From: Candidatus Krumholzibacteriia bacterium
Lineage (GTDB): Bacteria > Krumholzibacteriota > Krumholzibacteriia > LZORAL124-64-63
Assembly (NCBI GenBank): GCA_024762975.1
Contig: JANTGJ010000006.1
Coordinates: forward strand, 1 to 55,326
Length of the DNA stretch: 55,326 nt
Direction: 5' to 3'
Positions within the stretch are counted from its first letter, which is position 1. Every line of letters begins with the position of its first letter. Shown in pieces: positions 18,501-26,459 of this stretch. The notes under the pieces are model-generated. The model was given only the letters and a program-made list of their open reading frames with translations. It was not told the DNA's origin and searched no databases. A program made the position numbers and the translations under genes.

Positions 18501-18648
18501 GATCGACCAGTCGATGTCCGCCGGACCCCAGGCCCGGATGTGGTTCGGTAAGGACGATCGCGGCCAACAGGCGCCGAGCGGCACCTACTATGTGCGGTTG
18601 GAAACGGACGGGAAGATCGACACGCGCAAGTTGCTGTTGTTGAAATAG
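15520..18648 (+). CDS. Large secreted protein: YFDP domains, choice-of-anchor D repeats, FlgD-like sorting domain
   Basis: 1042 residues. A signal peptide is cut near AHAQ. Residues about 35-185 form a beta domain opening with RVGVYFDPAYTS. About five choice-of-anchor D (HYDIN/ASPM-like) Ig repeats of about 100 residues follow, each with a D-F-G-x-V-x-x-G start and T-N-x-G core (VDFGDVDFGDTRTLPVTVTN, IDFGSVWVGSSVQRIFNVTN). A second copy of the first domain follows (both share P-L/I-Y-x-x-S-x-x-G-E-M-A), then an FN3-like segment. The C-terminal sorting domain starts at NVPNPFNPQTEIRFELA and ends KLLLLK. ATG 15520 has GGGGGAG four nucleotides upstream. Probably a surface or extracellular structural protein; no catalytic motif seen. 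Confidence 0.88.
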   Translation: MKYSQRIRNRSFLLPCFLWILCTVALIAGPAAHAQGTDRVGVYFDPAYTSNEIHPDNIPGIVPAHIVLKNPTAAGGVGGWECWLRIDGPALLAGTDYAGNALNVETPPVFLVGIADPPLPGGNEVLLATVNLFVTEPEPVVLSLQPLYRSSLPGEMAYLDAANTTDILPMYSATGEEIVAGINVGWDPICDLAPSVIGFTEAPVGDAAVRSFTISNLGLAPLELDLQFLSAPGPFSLNGRPEGPLTIGPRDEETITIRFSPTQLGYFEVLLRLGGTCDDVLIYGSAREPHIAWQAPAELDFGEAIVGQTTTMSFQVRNVGEVSFAIVPYLPPDCGSFSVVSDYVSTVYPDNSRTITVRFTPTSVGAFTCELDLGETVPAVTLTGTARLPDTTWEAPESVDFGDVDFGDTRTLPVTVTNTGEESLSLYIVLQSDCQAFTYPGVANVTLPPGASHTTQITFQPFEMGRATCELSMGAVVPPVTLLGSSSVEVIDFAVLPTAVLFSPTLVSETDLRPITFFNRGNVPIAIAPELAPPVAGLNIASGSAPIDVPPGSQRVIGLEFAPPAPGAYSSTLVFGEGLPEVPVSGTGLDASVECVLTPLSIDFGSVWVGSSVQRIFNVTNVGNVALVVNPNSYSSAFTVSPTGYISILPDQTQTFQVTFRPIADGVYDSAIDLGSEACGYLPVSGNGVLPPSQDQDLVGFTFEAASLQYGYFENATYTSAGSTVEAYLALVNPSTMDPLAGFECCAAIEGPGIYTGWQIEGQPINILSEPCFLVGLGSPFPPAPYYILATTQILVTNSDEDVVLSLGPIYHASIAGEMAWLTGPDGQEIRIMRSVTGMPESAVINTGGLVGISAPLPSAQVTASAVALSWTVPAGTYDGCRIYRRAAGAIAEVLADRILPISGQEFRFSDEASGFEPGTVLYYSYALLENGQETARSSEVEVQLKNFAPAASRLLPNVPNPFNPQTEIRFELAKAGRARVTIFDVTGRKVRTLIDQSMSAGPQARMWFGKDDRGQQAPSGTYYVRLETDGKIDTRKLLLLK

Positions 18649-18665
18649 ATCGCAACACCACGAGC

Positions 18666-18693
18666 AAGGCCCCGGCATTCGCCGGGGCCTTTC
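18666..18693 (+). terminator. Intrinsic terminator after the large secreted-protein gene
   Basis: An 11-bp perfect stem (AAGGCCCCGGC with GCCGGGGCCTT), ATTC loop and TTT tail lies about 17 nt after the stop codon. It shares its 10-bp stem sequence with the terminator at 301-326. It also lies downstream of the convergent korB gene and may serve both. Confidence 0.85.
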
Positions 18694-18741
18694 AGTCGCT
18701 GTCGGGCGCCGCGGCCCGGTAGCTGCAGGATCAACGAACGG

Positions 18742-19740
18742 CTACTCGACCGTCCAGCAATCCGGCGTATAGATCAGATCCTTCAGATCACCGACACCCT
18801 TGGCATCGGTCACTTCCTTGATCTGGTCATGAACCATGTCGTCCAGCGTCGGAGCCGAAACCTGACGGAACACACCGAACGGCCTCGGCATTTCGGGGTG
18901 CCGGTCGAGTTGGGACATGGCAAATGCCGCGCCCGGGCTTTCGGCCCTCGAGTTCCAGACCGTGGCCTCGTCCGCCCGCACGATCTTGATTTCGGAACCT
19001 TCGATCTTCAGACCCTTGTCGCGATCGGCCCCGAAAATCATCGGTTCGCCGTCGACAATCTGAATCGTCTGCTCGTCGCGAACCCGCTTGTCGGTCCACT
19101 CCTTGTAGGCGCCGTCGTTGAAGATCACGCAATTCTGCCAGATCTCGACAAAGGCCGCACCCTTGTGCTTCGCCGCCTCTTCCAGGACCATCTTCATGTG
19201 CTTCGGCTGCGTATCGAGCGTCCGGGCTGTAAAGGTCGCGCCCGCTCCCAACGCCAGCTGAATCGGAATGAAGGGATTGTCCACCGATCCGAACGGCGAG
19301 GTCTTCGTATGCAGGCCGCGCGGTGAGGTCGGAGAGTACTGTCCCTTGGTCAGTCCGTAGATCTCGTTGTTGAACAGGACAATCTTCATATCCACGTTGC
19401 GCCGGAGCGAGTGGATCATGTGGTTGCCGCCGATGGCCAGGCCATCACCGTCACCCGTGATCACCCAGACCTGCAGGTCCGGATTCGCAACCTTGATACC
19501 CGTGGCCAGCGCATTGGCCCGACCATGGATCCCGTGAACTCCGTAGGTGTCCATGTAGTACGGAAATCGACTCGAGCAGCCGATGCCCGATACCATGACC
19601 AGATTTTCTTTCGGGATCTGCAGCTTGGCCAAAGTGGCCTGGATGCCCGCGATGATGGAGTAGTCACCACAGCCGGGGCACCAGCGCACTTCCTGGTCGG
19701 ACTTGTAGTCCTTTGCCTTCAGTTGTTGCATCTCACTCAT
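18742..19740 (-). CDS. korB: 2-oxoacid:ferredoxin oxidoreductase, beta subunit
   Basis: 332 residues. This thiamine-diphosphate subunit, with the alpha subunit, catalyses CoA-dependent oxidative decarboxylation of a 2-oxoacid with ferredoxin (or the reverse carboxylation). The N-terminal CPGCGDYSI holds cluster ligands. The TPP-binding motif runs GDGDGLAIGGNH to NNEIYGLTKGQ, and SPFGSVDNPF is also typical. The size and two-subunit layout match the KorAB type acting on 2-oxoglutarate, though other 2-oxoacids are possible. ATG 19740 overlaps the korA stop (ATGA), so the subunits are translationally coupled. Suggests anaerobic or micro-oxic metabolism, or a reductive TCA step (inference). Confidence 0.95.
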   Translation of the reverse strand: MSEMQQLKAKDYKSDQEVRWCPGCGDYSIIAGIQATLAKLQIPKENLVMVSGIGCSSRFPYYMDTYGVHGIHGRANALATGIKVANPDLQVWVITGDGDGLAIGGNHMIHSLRRNVDMKIVLFNNEIYGLTKGQYSPTSPRGLHTKTSPFGSVDNPFIPIQLALGAGATFTARTLDTQPKHMKMVLEEAAKHKGAAFVEIWQNCVIFNDGAYKEWTDKRVRDEQTIQIVDGEPMIFGADRDKGLKIEGSEIKIVRADEATVWNSRAESPGAAFAMSQLDRHPEMPRPFGVFRQVSAPTLDDMVHDQIKEVTDAKGVGDLKDLIYTPDCWTVE

Positions 19741-21581
19741 GACTTCTCCTCCAGAATCTTTTCGAAGTGGGCAGCCAACTCGAATGCCTGGAAAGGCTTG
19801 CCCTTGACCTTGGCGTAGGACTCGAACGGGTACTTCGGATACTCGCTGGTCAGCACACGCGCCAACTGGCCGAGATTCAACTCGGGGCAGATGATGTGCT
19901 TGAAGCCGGCGAAGATCTCTTCCAGTCCGTACGGCAGCGGCCAAAGGTGACGCAGGTGGATGTGGGAGATCTTGTGTCCCTTTTTCTGCAGACGCTCGGT
20001 AGCGGCCCGGGCCTGACCGAAGGTCGACCCCCAGGCTACGACCAGCAGATCGCCCTCGGTATCCCCGGCGAGCTCGGGCGTGGGAATCGTTTCCCGAATG
20101 CCCATGATCTTGTTCTGCCGGGTCAGGACCATCTCATGATGGTTGTCCGGATCGTGGCTGACCGCACCGGTGACGTGGTCCTTTTCCAGACCGCCGACCC
20201 GATGCTGCAGACCCGGCGTGCCGGGGATGGCCCAGCCACGGACCAGTCGTTCGTCCCGATTGTAGGGCTGGAAGCCCTCCGGGTCGGTCACGAACTCCAC
20301 CTTCATATCCGGCAGCGAGTCCATCTCGGGTAGCTTCCAGGGCTCGGTGCCGTTGGCGATGTAGTTGTCGCTCAGCAGGATCACCGGCGTCATGAACTCG
20401 GTTGCGATTCGCACGGCCTCGACCGCGGTTTCGAATGCGTCCGACGGGCTGCTGCAGGCGATCACCGGAATCGGAGCTTCACCGTTGCGGCCGAAGATCG
20501 ATTGCAGAAGATCAGACTGCTCCACCTTGGTCGGCAATCCGGTCGACGGTCCCGCACGCTGAACATCCACAACGACCAGCGGCAACTCGGTGATGACCGC
20601 CAGCCCCAGGGCCTCGGTCTTCAGCGCCAGCCCCGGACCGGAGGTGCTCGTAATACCCAACCGGCCGGCGTAGGAAGCACCGATCGCGGTACAGACACCT
20701 GCAATCTCGTCTTCCATCTGGCAGGTGACCACATCGTAGTTCTTCATACGCGCCAACTGCTGCAGGATCTCGGTTGCCGGCGTGATCGGATAGGATCCCA
20801 GGAACGGCTTCAGACCCGCCAAACGGGAACCTACGGCCAGGCCGATCGAGAGGGATTCGTTGCCCATGATGTTCCGGTAGGTACCCGGTGCGGTACCTTC
20901 CACCTTCGGCACCTCATAGCGGCCCTGGAACAGGCGCAACAATTGTCCGTGGTTGTAGCCGGCCTTCAACGCCCGCGTGTTCGCATCGACCAGTTCGGGC
21001 TTCTTGGCGAACTTTTTCTCCAGCCAGGTCAGCGTGGGCTCGACCGGTCGGCTGAACAACCAGTACATCATGCCGAGCGTGTAGAAGTTCTTGCAACGCA
21101 AGACGTCCTTCTTGCCCAACTCGGTACCTTCGAGCGCCTCGATGGTGCGCTGATTGATGTCTTCCTCGATTACACGGTACCCCGCCAGCGTACCGTCCTC
21201 AAGCGGGTTGCTGTCCAGGTCGGCGCGCTTCAGGTCGCCTTCGGTGAAGGCACCCGTGTTGACCAGAATGATTCCGCCCGGTTTCAGATCCTTGTAGTTC
21301 ACGATCAGGGCGGCCGGGTTCATGGCCACCAGCACGCTCGGAGCATCGCCCGCCGTGTAGATGTCGTGCGAACTGAAGTGGATCTGGAATCCCGAAACGC
21401 CGGCACGAGTGCCGGCAGGGGCTCGGATCTCGGATGGATAATCGGGGAAGGTGGCCAGGTCGTTTCCGACCTTGGCGGTGGTGTCGGTAAATTGCGAGCC
21501 GGTCAACTGCATTCCGTCACCGGAGTCTCCGGCGAACCGGATGGTAACGTCATCTTGCCTGATGAGTTCTTCGGAAGACAT
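19737..21581 (-). CDS. korA: 2-oxoacid:ferredoxin oxidoreductase, fused gamma-alpha subunit
   Basis: 614 residues. Residues about 10-190 are the gamma-type domain (IRFAGDSGDGMQLTGSQF, AGTRAGVSGFQIHFSS). The alpha/pyrimidine-binding part follows (GNESLSIGLAVGSRLAGLKP, SYPITPATEILQQLA, TSTSGPGLALKTEALGLA, VQRAGPSTGLPTK). The C-terminal domain has LVVAWGSTFGQA. This gamma-alpha fusion is standard for KorA. ATG 21581 is preceded by AAGGAGG, but 13 nt away, longer than usual. A hairpin lies in the leader immediately upstream. It forms an operon with korB. Confidence 0.95.
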   Translation of the reverse strand: MSSEELIRQDDVTIRFAGDSGDGMQLTGSQFTDTTAKVGNDLATFPDYPSEIRAPAGTRAGVSGFQIHFSSHDIYTAGDAPSVLVAMNPAALIVNYKDLKPGGIILVNTGAFTEGDLKRADLDSNPLEDGTLAGYRVIEEDINQRTIEALEGTELGKKDVLRCKNFYTLGMMYWLFSRPVEPTLTWLEKKFAKKPELVDANTRALKAGYNHGQLLRLFQGRYEVPKVEGTAPGTYRNIMGNESLSIGLAVGSRLAGLKPFLGSYPITPATEILQQLARMKNYDVVTCQMEDEIAGVCTAIGASYAGRLGITSTSGPGLALKTEALGLAVITELPLVVVDVQRAGPSTGLPTKVEQSDLLQSIFGRNGEAPIPVIACSSPSDAFETAVEAVRIATEFMTPVILLSDNYIANGTEPWKLPEMDSLPDMKVEFVTDPEGFQPYNRDERLVRGWAIPGTPGLQHRVGGLEKDHVTGAVSHDPDNHHEMVLTRQNKIMGIRETIPTPELAGDTEGDLLVVAWGSTFGQARAATERLQKKGHKISHIHLRHLWPLPYGLEEIFAGFKHIICPELNLGQLARVLTSEYPKYPFESYAKVKGKPFQAFELAAHFEKILEEKS

Positions 21582-21602
21582 GACGAATACGTCGCCTCCT
21601 TA

Positions 21603-21639
21603 CCCTCACCTCCCGCCAAGGATCCGTGGCGGGCGAGGG
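21603..21639 (-). promoter_or_regulatory. Leader hairpin upstream of korAB
   Basis: CCCGCCA (21612-21618) pairs with TGGCGGG (21627-21633), and outer CCCTC pairs with GAGGG (21635-21639). This gives a strong imperfect hairpin that ends just before the AAGGAGG site of korA. It may affect translation or mRNA stability. The gene-free stretch 21582-21916 otherwise holds only the terminator of the peptidase-like gene. Confidence 0.35.
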
Positions 21640-21830
21640 AGTCGGGGTATTTCCGGGTTGATTCGCCGGCTCGATCCTCACCATCGGTTCCACGAACCGA
21701 CAACTTCGAATCCACCCGCAAACCGGGGTCGATCCGCCGCCGGGATCCATCACGGGGTCCCACCGACGGAATCAGGGAATATCAATGGCGAAAGTTAACC
21801 GACCACGTGCGCCGACACCAGAATAAAAGA

Positions 21831-21862
21831 GGGGTTGGAGCCCGGTTTTCGGGCCCAACCCC
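21831..21862 (-). terminator. Intrinsic terminator of the secreted papain-like protein gene
   Basis: On the minus strand the hairpin GGGGTTGG...CCAACCCC, with an inner GCCCG/CGGGC stem and a short A/T-rich loop, is followed by CTCTTTTATT, a proper U-tract. It lies 55 nt after the stop of the gene at 21917. Confidence 0.85.
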
Positions 21863-21916
21863 TGTTATTTCAATCACAAAGCGTCGGCACGTCACCGCCG
21901 CCTGCTGCGGATCCCG

Positions 21917-24277
21917 TCAGCGGACCAGAGTCATCTTTTTCGAGATTTCCCCCCGGTCTGTTTCTAGGCGGTAGAGATACACCCCGGCGGCCACCTCGCG
22001 GTCACGGTCGTCTCGTCCGTCCCAGCTCTGCCGGTGAGGTCCAGCCGGTAAATCCCCCTCGTACAACAGCGTGATCCTGCGGCCCTGCAGATCGTAGACG
22101 GCGAGCCGTGCCCATCCCCTCTCAGCCAATCCGAACTCGATGTTCGTCAACGGGTTGAATGGATTAGGCTGGTTGGTCGCCAGGAACTGATCGGCGTTCG
22201 GAGTTTCGTCCCCGATCGACGACCAGGGAGCGACCAGCGTTGGCACGCCCATCGAATCGAAGGTCAGCTCCAAGCCTCCGACCGCCTGCAGATGCAGAGA
22301 GAAGTCCGTGATTCCCTCGGGCATGGTACCCAACTGCACCTGGTATCGCCCCGGCCCCGAGATCGACAGGGCGGTGGTGAATCCGTTGGTCGGGCAATCG
22401 ACGAACAGGTCCCCCGGAGACGCGACCTCCAGGACGTCCACGATAAAGCCGAGCTCTCTCCAGTATTTGTTCCAGGCGGGAATCTGGCAATGGAGGAAAA
22501 GCTCTGATGTCCCGCCCGCGACTCCCAACGAACCCGGCACCTGATCCAGATCCATTCCCATCATGTAGTCGACGACAACGGTCGGGTCGATCGCCGGACC
22601 AAATTCGCAGGTACTGTCCCGGCCGCCGAGCGAGAAGCCACCCGTTTCCTCGAAATTGCTCGGATCGGGTGAGACCACGGTCTTGGTCTGACTGATCTGG
22701 ACCGTATAGTCGTCATATCCCCACCAATGATCGCCTTCCATGTCGTCGTTGTGGAACCGGACCGTGATGCAACGATCCGTGGGGTTGCTCACGCCTCGGG
22801 ACTTCCCACTGTTCTTTGTCCAGCGAAAGAGCAGTTTCTGCGTGGGAGGCTCCTGCCAACGATCGACCTGGTACACCGTAACGTCGAAGCTGCGATCCTT
22901 GTTCGTGGGAAAATCCATATCGAGCGAGCCGCCCGGCTTGATGGTACGGGTGATGTAGTCACAATAGTTGTCGAAATCTTCTTCGGCCGGCGGCTGTTGA
23001 TGATCCGGATCGTAACTCTCGCTCAGGACTCCGTCGAGATAGGCCTCGTACTTGTGCGTCACCCCATCCTCCGTGTATTCCCCTCCCATTCCGATCACGA
23101 TGAGGCCGTCCCCGGTATCGTGCAGAATTCCTGATTCCTGCACGGTCCCGGAAGGGGAGTCCTGATCCTCATCGTGCTTCCATGCGACCCAGACCCAGTC
23201 GTCACGCATCGTTCCCAGGCCGCTGAGCACGACCGCATGGCCTCCGACGCTGTGCCATCCGGTCGCATCCTTGTACATATAGCTGACCAGCATTTCGACA
23301 TCTTCGCCGTGTTGGGCCTCGGACTTCAACCAGCTCTCGGTCGGCCACGTGCTCCAGAAACTGTTCTCATCCGTCGCTACGGTGTGGCCGCTGCTGCTCT
23401 TGATGTCGTCATGATTGCTCGCGCTCTGCAACTTGACGTGGATCGGTAGATTGTGGGCCTCGATGAAGTCCAGCTTCGCCCGCGCCATGGTCTCATTGCT
23501 GGCGCCTTTCTTACGAGCCCGGTTCATCAGGTTCGAAAGCTGCTTGAGGAGCGCTCGCTGATCGTCCGGCACGTCGATCTCGGGGTGTTGCTGGTCGAGC
23601 CAAGCCAGGCTGTTGGCGCAACTGGCCGGAGCGCAAGCACTGTCATCCATCGGATCGGAGCCACTGTCCAGCGGAACATTCGGCATGTTGCAGCCGATCC
23701 AGGAAGTCACCGAATGATTCGGGGTTCCGGCGTAAGGAACACGCTCCGAAGCGTACATCTCGCCCAGCTTCTCCTCGGCGGGCATCGCGGTCACGCCGTT
23801 CTTGACATTGTACACCACCGATTCGACCGGTGTGGGAACCAATGGATCGGTCGTTTCGGCGAAGATCCATCCTTCCTCATCGCTCAGTGGTTCGGGTGTC
23901 ACGACATAGCTGTACACCAGATCCTGCAACGGCATGCCACTCTCGAGCCCCATTTCGTCCAGGGGAATACGGCAACCGACCTGCTCTTCCGGAGGGCCGT
24001 AGGTGATATCCATCAGCGGAACATTTCGTACCGCCCAGGCTCGAACCTCCCAACCCGGGATCATGGCCACGACGTTCAGGAATCCCGGTTGCGGGTCCTT
24101 GCCGTAGTCGATCAGGCAACGGCCGTACGAAGAGAACACGGCATCGTGGACCGGGTCCTCGTAGAGAAACGAAAGTTGCTGGAACTGGAGATTTACCCAG
24201 GCAACCGCACGAGCGGTTGTCGGTACGGTCAGCGACACCAGCACGAACAACACAGCGATCGATCGTAGAGTTCTCAT
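21917..24277 (-). CDS. Secreted papain-like (C39-like) peptidase candidate with FlgD-like sorting domain
   Basis: 786 residues. Signal peptide (MRTLRSIAVLFVLVSLTVPT, cut near ARA). The middle contains ACAPASCANSLAWL, placing Cys215 where C39/papain-like folds carry their nucleophile, then GGHAVVLSGLG (His347) and WVAWKHDED (Asp369). That order, C then GGH-x-V then a W/D segment, is the C39-like pattern. A beta-rich region follows. The last about 85 residues are a FlgD-like/type IX-style domain (NQPNPFNPLTNIEFGLA to KKMTLVR). I do not know a named family for the N-terminal 200 residues. Transcribed alone, with a promoter at 24320-24349 and a terminator at 21831-21862. Confidence 0.8.
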   Translation of the reverse strand: MRTLRSIAVLFVLVSLTVPTTARAVAWVNLQFQQLSFLYEDPVHDAVFSSYGRCLIDYGKDPQPGFLNVVAMIPGWEVRAWAVRNVPLMDITYGPPEEQVGCRIPLDEMGLESGMPLQDLVYSYVVTPEPLSDEEGWIFAETTDPLVPTPVESVVYNVKNGVTAMPAEEKLGEMYASERVPYAGTPNHSVTSWIGCNMPNVPLDSGSDPMDDSACAPASCANSLAWLDQQHPEIDVPDDQRALLKQLSNLMNRARKKGASNETMARAKLDFIEAHNLPIHVKLQSASNHDDIKSSSGHTVATDENSFWSTWPTESWLKSEAQHGEDVEMLVSYMYKDATGWHSVGGHAVVLSGLGTMRDDWVWVAWKHDEDQDSPSGTVQESGILHDTGDGLIVIGMGGEYTEDGVTHKYEAYLDGVLSESYDPDHQQPPAEEDFDNYCDYITRTIKPGGSLDMDFPTNKDRSFDVTVYQVDRWQEPPTQKLLFRWTKNSGKSRGVSNPTDRCITVRFHNDDMEGDHWWGYDDYTVQISQTKTVVSPDPSNFEETGGFSLGGRDSTCEFGPAIDPTVVVDYMMGMDLDQVPGSLGVAGGTSELFLHCQIPAWNKYWRELGFIVDVLEVASPGDLFVDCPTNGFTTALSISGPGRYQVQLGTMPEGITDFSLHLQAVGGLELTFDSMGVPTLVAPWSSIGDETPNADQFLATNQPNPFNPLTNIEFGLAERGWARLAVYDLQGRRITLLYEGDLPAGPHRQSWDGRDDRDREVAAGVYLYRLETDRGEISKKMTLVR

Positions 24278-24319
24278 GTTTTCCCCCCTGATGAGCGTGG
24301 TACCAACAGCTCACCGGGG

Positions 24320-24349
24320 ACCCTACCATATTTGACGGGCAATATTCAA
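24320..24349 (-). promoter_or_regulatory. Predicted promoter of the papain-like secreted protein gene
   Basis: On the minus strand, TTGAAT (24344-24349), 18 bp and TAGGGT (24320-24325) lie in a short AT-rich island, about 40 nt before the start codon. The -35 is identical to that of the gene at 386-1408. Confidence 0.3.
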
Positions 24350-24382
24350 GATCAACGCGTCCTGGTCCCTGCGCGACTCGAC

Positions 24383-26251
24383 TTACGAGTCGGTTCCGGA
24401 GCCCTCGTTCTCCTCGCGCCACCCCTGCGCCGTCAACCAGGCTCGCGCGTCCTGCAAACGATCGGAGAGGATCAGCCAGAGAACGGCCGTGTCCTCGACA
24501 AACTCCGTGTGGTTGTCGACCGGTCGCAGGCGATGATCCTTCTCCAGCGTAAACAACGGCAACAACAATGAACGTTGCGCACGCTCAAGTCGGGGCTCGA
24601 CACCGCGGGCGTCGATGTCGCGTCGCCAGATCTGGACAACGACCCGGCCGCGCCGGGCCCGCACGGACCACAACTCGGTATCGATTTCGTTTCCGAACAG
24701 CAGCCGGACATCTGCGGCCTGCAGATGTTCGGGCGAGATCCCGCTCTGATTGTGATCACCTGCCGAAAAGAGATACGGTACCTTCGCGTCCTCACGTACC
24801 TTCTGGACAAAGAGCAGATTCACGGCCTCGTTGTGGGTCAATCCGATGGCCGCCCGCCGCGTGTCCATCTGCGCGCGCAACATGATTCCTTCATTCATGG
24901 CATTTCCGTAGATGACCTTCAGCCCTTCCGCCTCGGCCTCGGAGCACAGGGCTGCGTTGGCATCCAGCAGGACGACCTCCTGGTCCCGCTCGGCCAGCAG
25001 ACGAGCCAACAGGCGGCCCAACGGGTTGGCTCCCAGGATGGCAAAGCCCTTGGCCCCGGGACGGCGCACACGCAACAGGCGAGCCACGCCATCGGCGGTG
25101 GCGCCCTGGACCACCACCGTTGCGGCGATCACCAGAAATACCAGCGCGCGCAATTGGCCGCCGAGGTGGTCACCGGAATGATCCAGCCGCTCGGCGAAGA
25201 GCGAGGCCACGGCCGCAGCCACGATACCGCGGGGTGCAACCCAGGAAAGGAACGCCTTCTCACGCCAGTTCAGCCCCGATCTCACCGTGCAGGCCAGAAT
25301 GTTGACCGGACGCACGACGAACATCAGCGACAGGACCACGGCCAAGCCCGGCCAGCCCAACGCCCGGACCTCCGCTACCCGCACGTCGGCGGCCAACAGC
25401 ACGAAGAGCATGCCGATCAGCAACGTGGTCAATTGTTCCTTGAATTCACGGATTTCGCGATCTCTGCGTGCACGGGCATTGCCCACCACGGCACCGGCGA
25501 TGATCGCGGCCATGATGCCCGACTCCGGAGTCAGGGCGTTGCTCAACTGGTAGATGGCCAGCGTCATGGCCAAGGTGAAAATGGTTTCGAATCCCGACGG
25601 TACGGCGGCCCGCCAGCGCAGCATCAGCCCCATTCCCAGCCCTCCGGCGCCGCCGATGATCAGCCCGGCCAACAGGCGAGCTGGTGCGCTCAGGGCTCCG
25701 GCCGCCAGAGACGTGCCGAGTGCGATCTCGAGGGCCACGACCGCGACCACCGCACCGACGGCGTCGATCAAAACCCCCTCGGTTTCGAGGATCGTCTCGA
25801 CCGATCGGCGCACGCGGATGCGGCGCAGCAACGGCGTAACGACCGTCGGCCCCGTCACGATCACCAGCGTCCCGAACAGCAGAGAGGGCGTCCACCCCCA
25901 CCCCAGCCACCAATGGGCCGCCGCGGCGCCACCCGCAGTGGTGACGAGGACACCGATGGACAGTAGGCGCTGGATCGCCGGCGCCTGCTTGCGCATCCGC
26001 CCCAAATGCAGATTCAGCCCCCCGTCGAAAAGGATGACTGCCACGGCAAAGCCGATCAGGACCTCCAGCGCGGACCCGAGGGTCTCGGGCTGGACGATAT
26101 TCGCCACATCCGGCCCCAGCACCACGCCCGCGGCCAGCAACAGCACGATACCCGGAATGCGCAGATGTCGGGCGACCGCCTGGGCGATGACCCCGGCGGC
26201 CAGGGCCAAGGCTACGGTCAGGGCGGGATTGTCGTGGAATCCGTGATCCAT
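24383..26251 (-). CDS. CPA-type cation:proton antiporter with C-terminal TrkA-N/RCK domain
   Basis: 622 residues. Residues about 8-400 are a 12-13-span membrane domain with monovalent cation:proton antiporter features (ILFDGGLNLHLGRM, TGPTVVTPLLRRIR, ETEGVLIDAVGAVVAVVALE, WVAPRGIVAAAVASLFAERL). From about residue 408 a Rossmann nucleotide-binding domain follows (GFAILGANPLGRLLARLLAE, then EVVLLDANAALCSEAEAEGL), like TrkA-N/RCK modules that gate transporters. A soluble tail completes the protein. The length fits CPA1-like proteins fused to RCK domains. ATG 26251 has GGGAG five nucleotides upstream; the upstream extension is discarded. It is divergent from marC. Likely role: Na+/H+ or K+/H+ exchange across the inner membrane; ion specificity not readable. 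Confidence 0.9.
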   Translation of the reverse strand: MDHGFHDNPALTVALALAAGVIAQAVARHLRIPGIVLLLAAGVVLGPDVANIVQPETLGSALEVLIGFAVAVILFDGGLNLHLGRMRKQAPAIQRLLSIGVLVTTAGGAAAAHWWLGWGWTPSLLFGTLVIVTGPTVVTPLLRRIRVRRSVETILETEGVLIDAVGAVVAVVALEIALGTSLAAGALSAPARLLAGLIIGGAGGLGMGLMLRWRAAVPSGFETIFTLAMTLAIYQLSNALTPESGIMAAIIAGAVVGNARARRDREIREFKEQLTTLLIGMLFVLLAADVRVAEVRALGWPGLAVVLSLMFVVRPVNILACTVRSGLNWREKAFLSWVAPRGIVAAAVASLFAERLDHSGDHLGGQLRALVFLVIAATVVVQGATADGVARLLRVRRPGAKGFAILGANPLGRLLARLLAERDQEVVLLDANAALCSEAEAEGLKVIYGNAMNEGIMLRAQMDTRRAAIGLTHNEAVNLLFVQKVREDAKVPYLFSAGDHNQSGISPEHLQAADVRLLFGNEIDTELWSVRARRGRVVVQIWRRDIDARGVEPRLERAQRSLLLPLFTLEKDHRLRPVDNHTEFVEDTAVLWLILSDRLQDARAWLTAQGWREENEGSGTDS

Positions 26252-26459
26252 GGAGCTCCCGGTGGGTCGTTCAATACGAGGTATTCCCCTCCGTCTCCCG
26301 GAAGGATGGGAAACGACTGGAAACGAACCGCAACAGGGTAGCACAGGCATGGAAAAGGAGCTTCGAACAAATGTGGAAATTGTTTGCGGGAATGGAAGCG
26401 GGAGGCCACCTTCCCGGCGAATTTATCCCCGCAGTCGAGAGCTGACGAAGGAGAACGAG

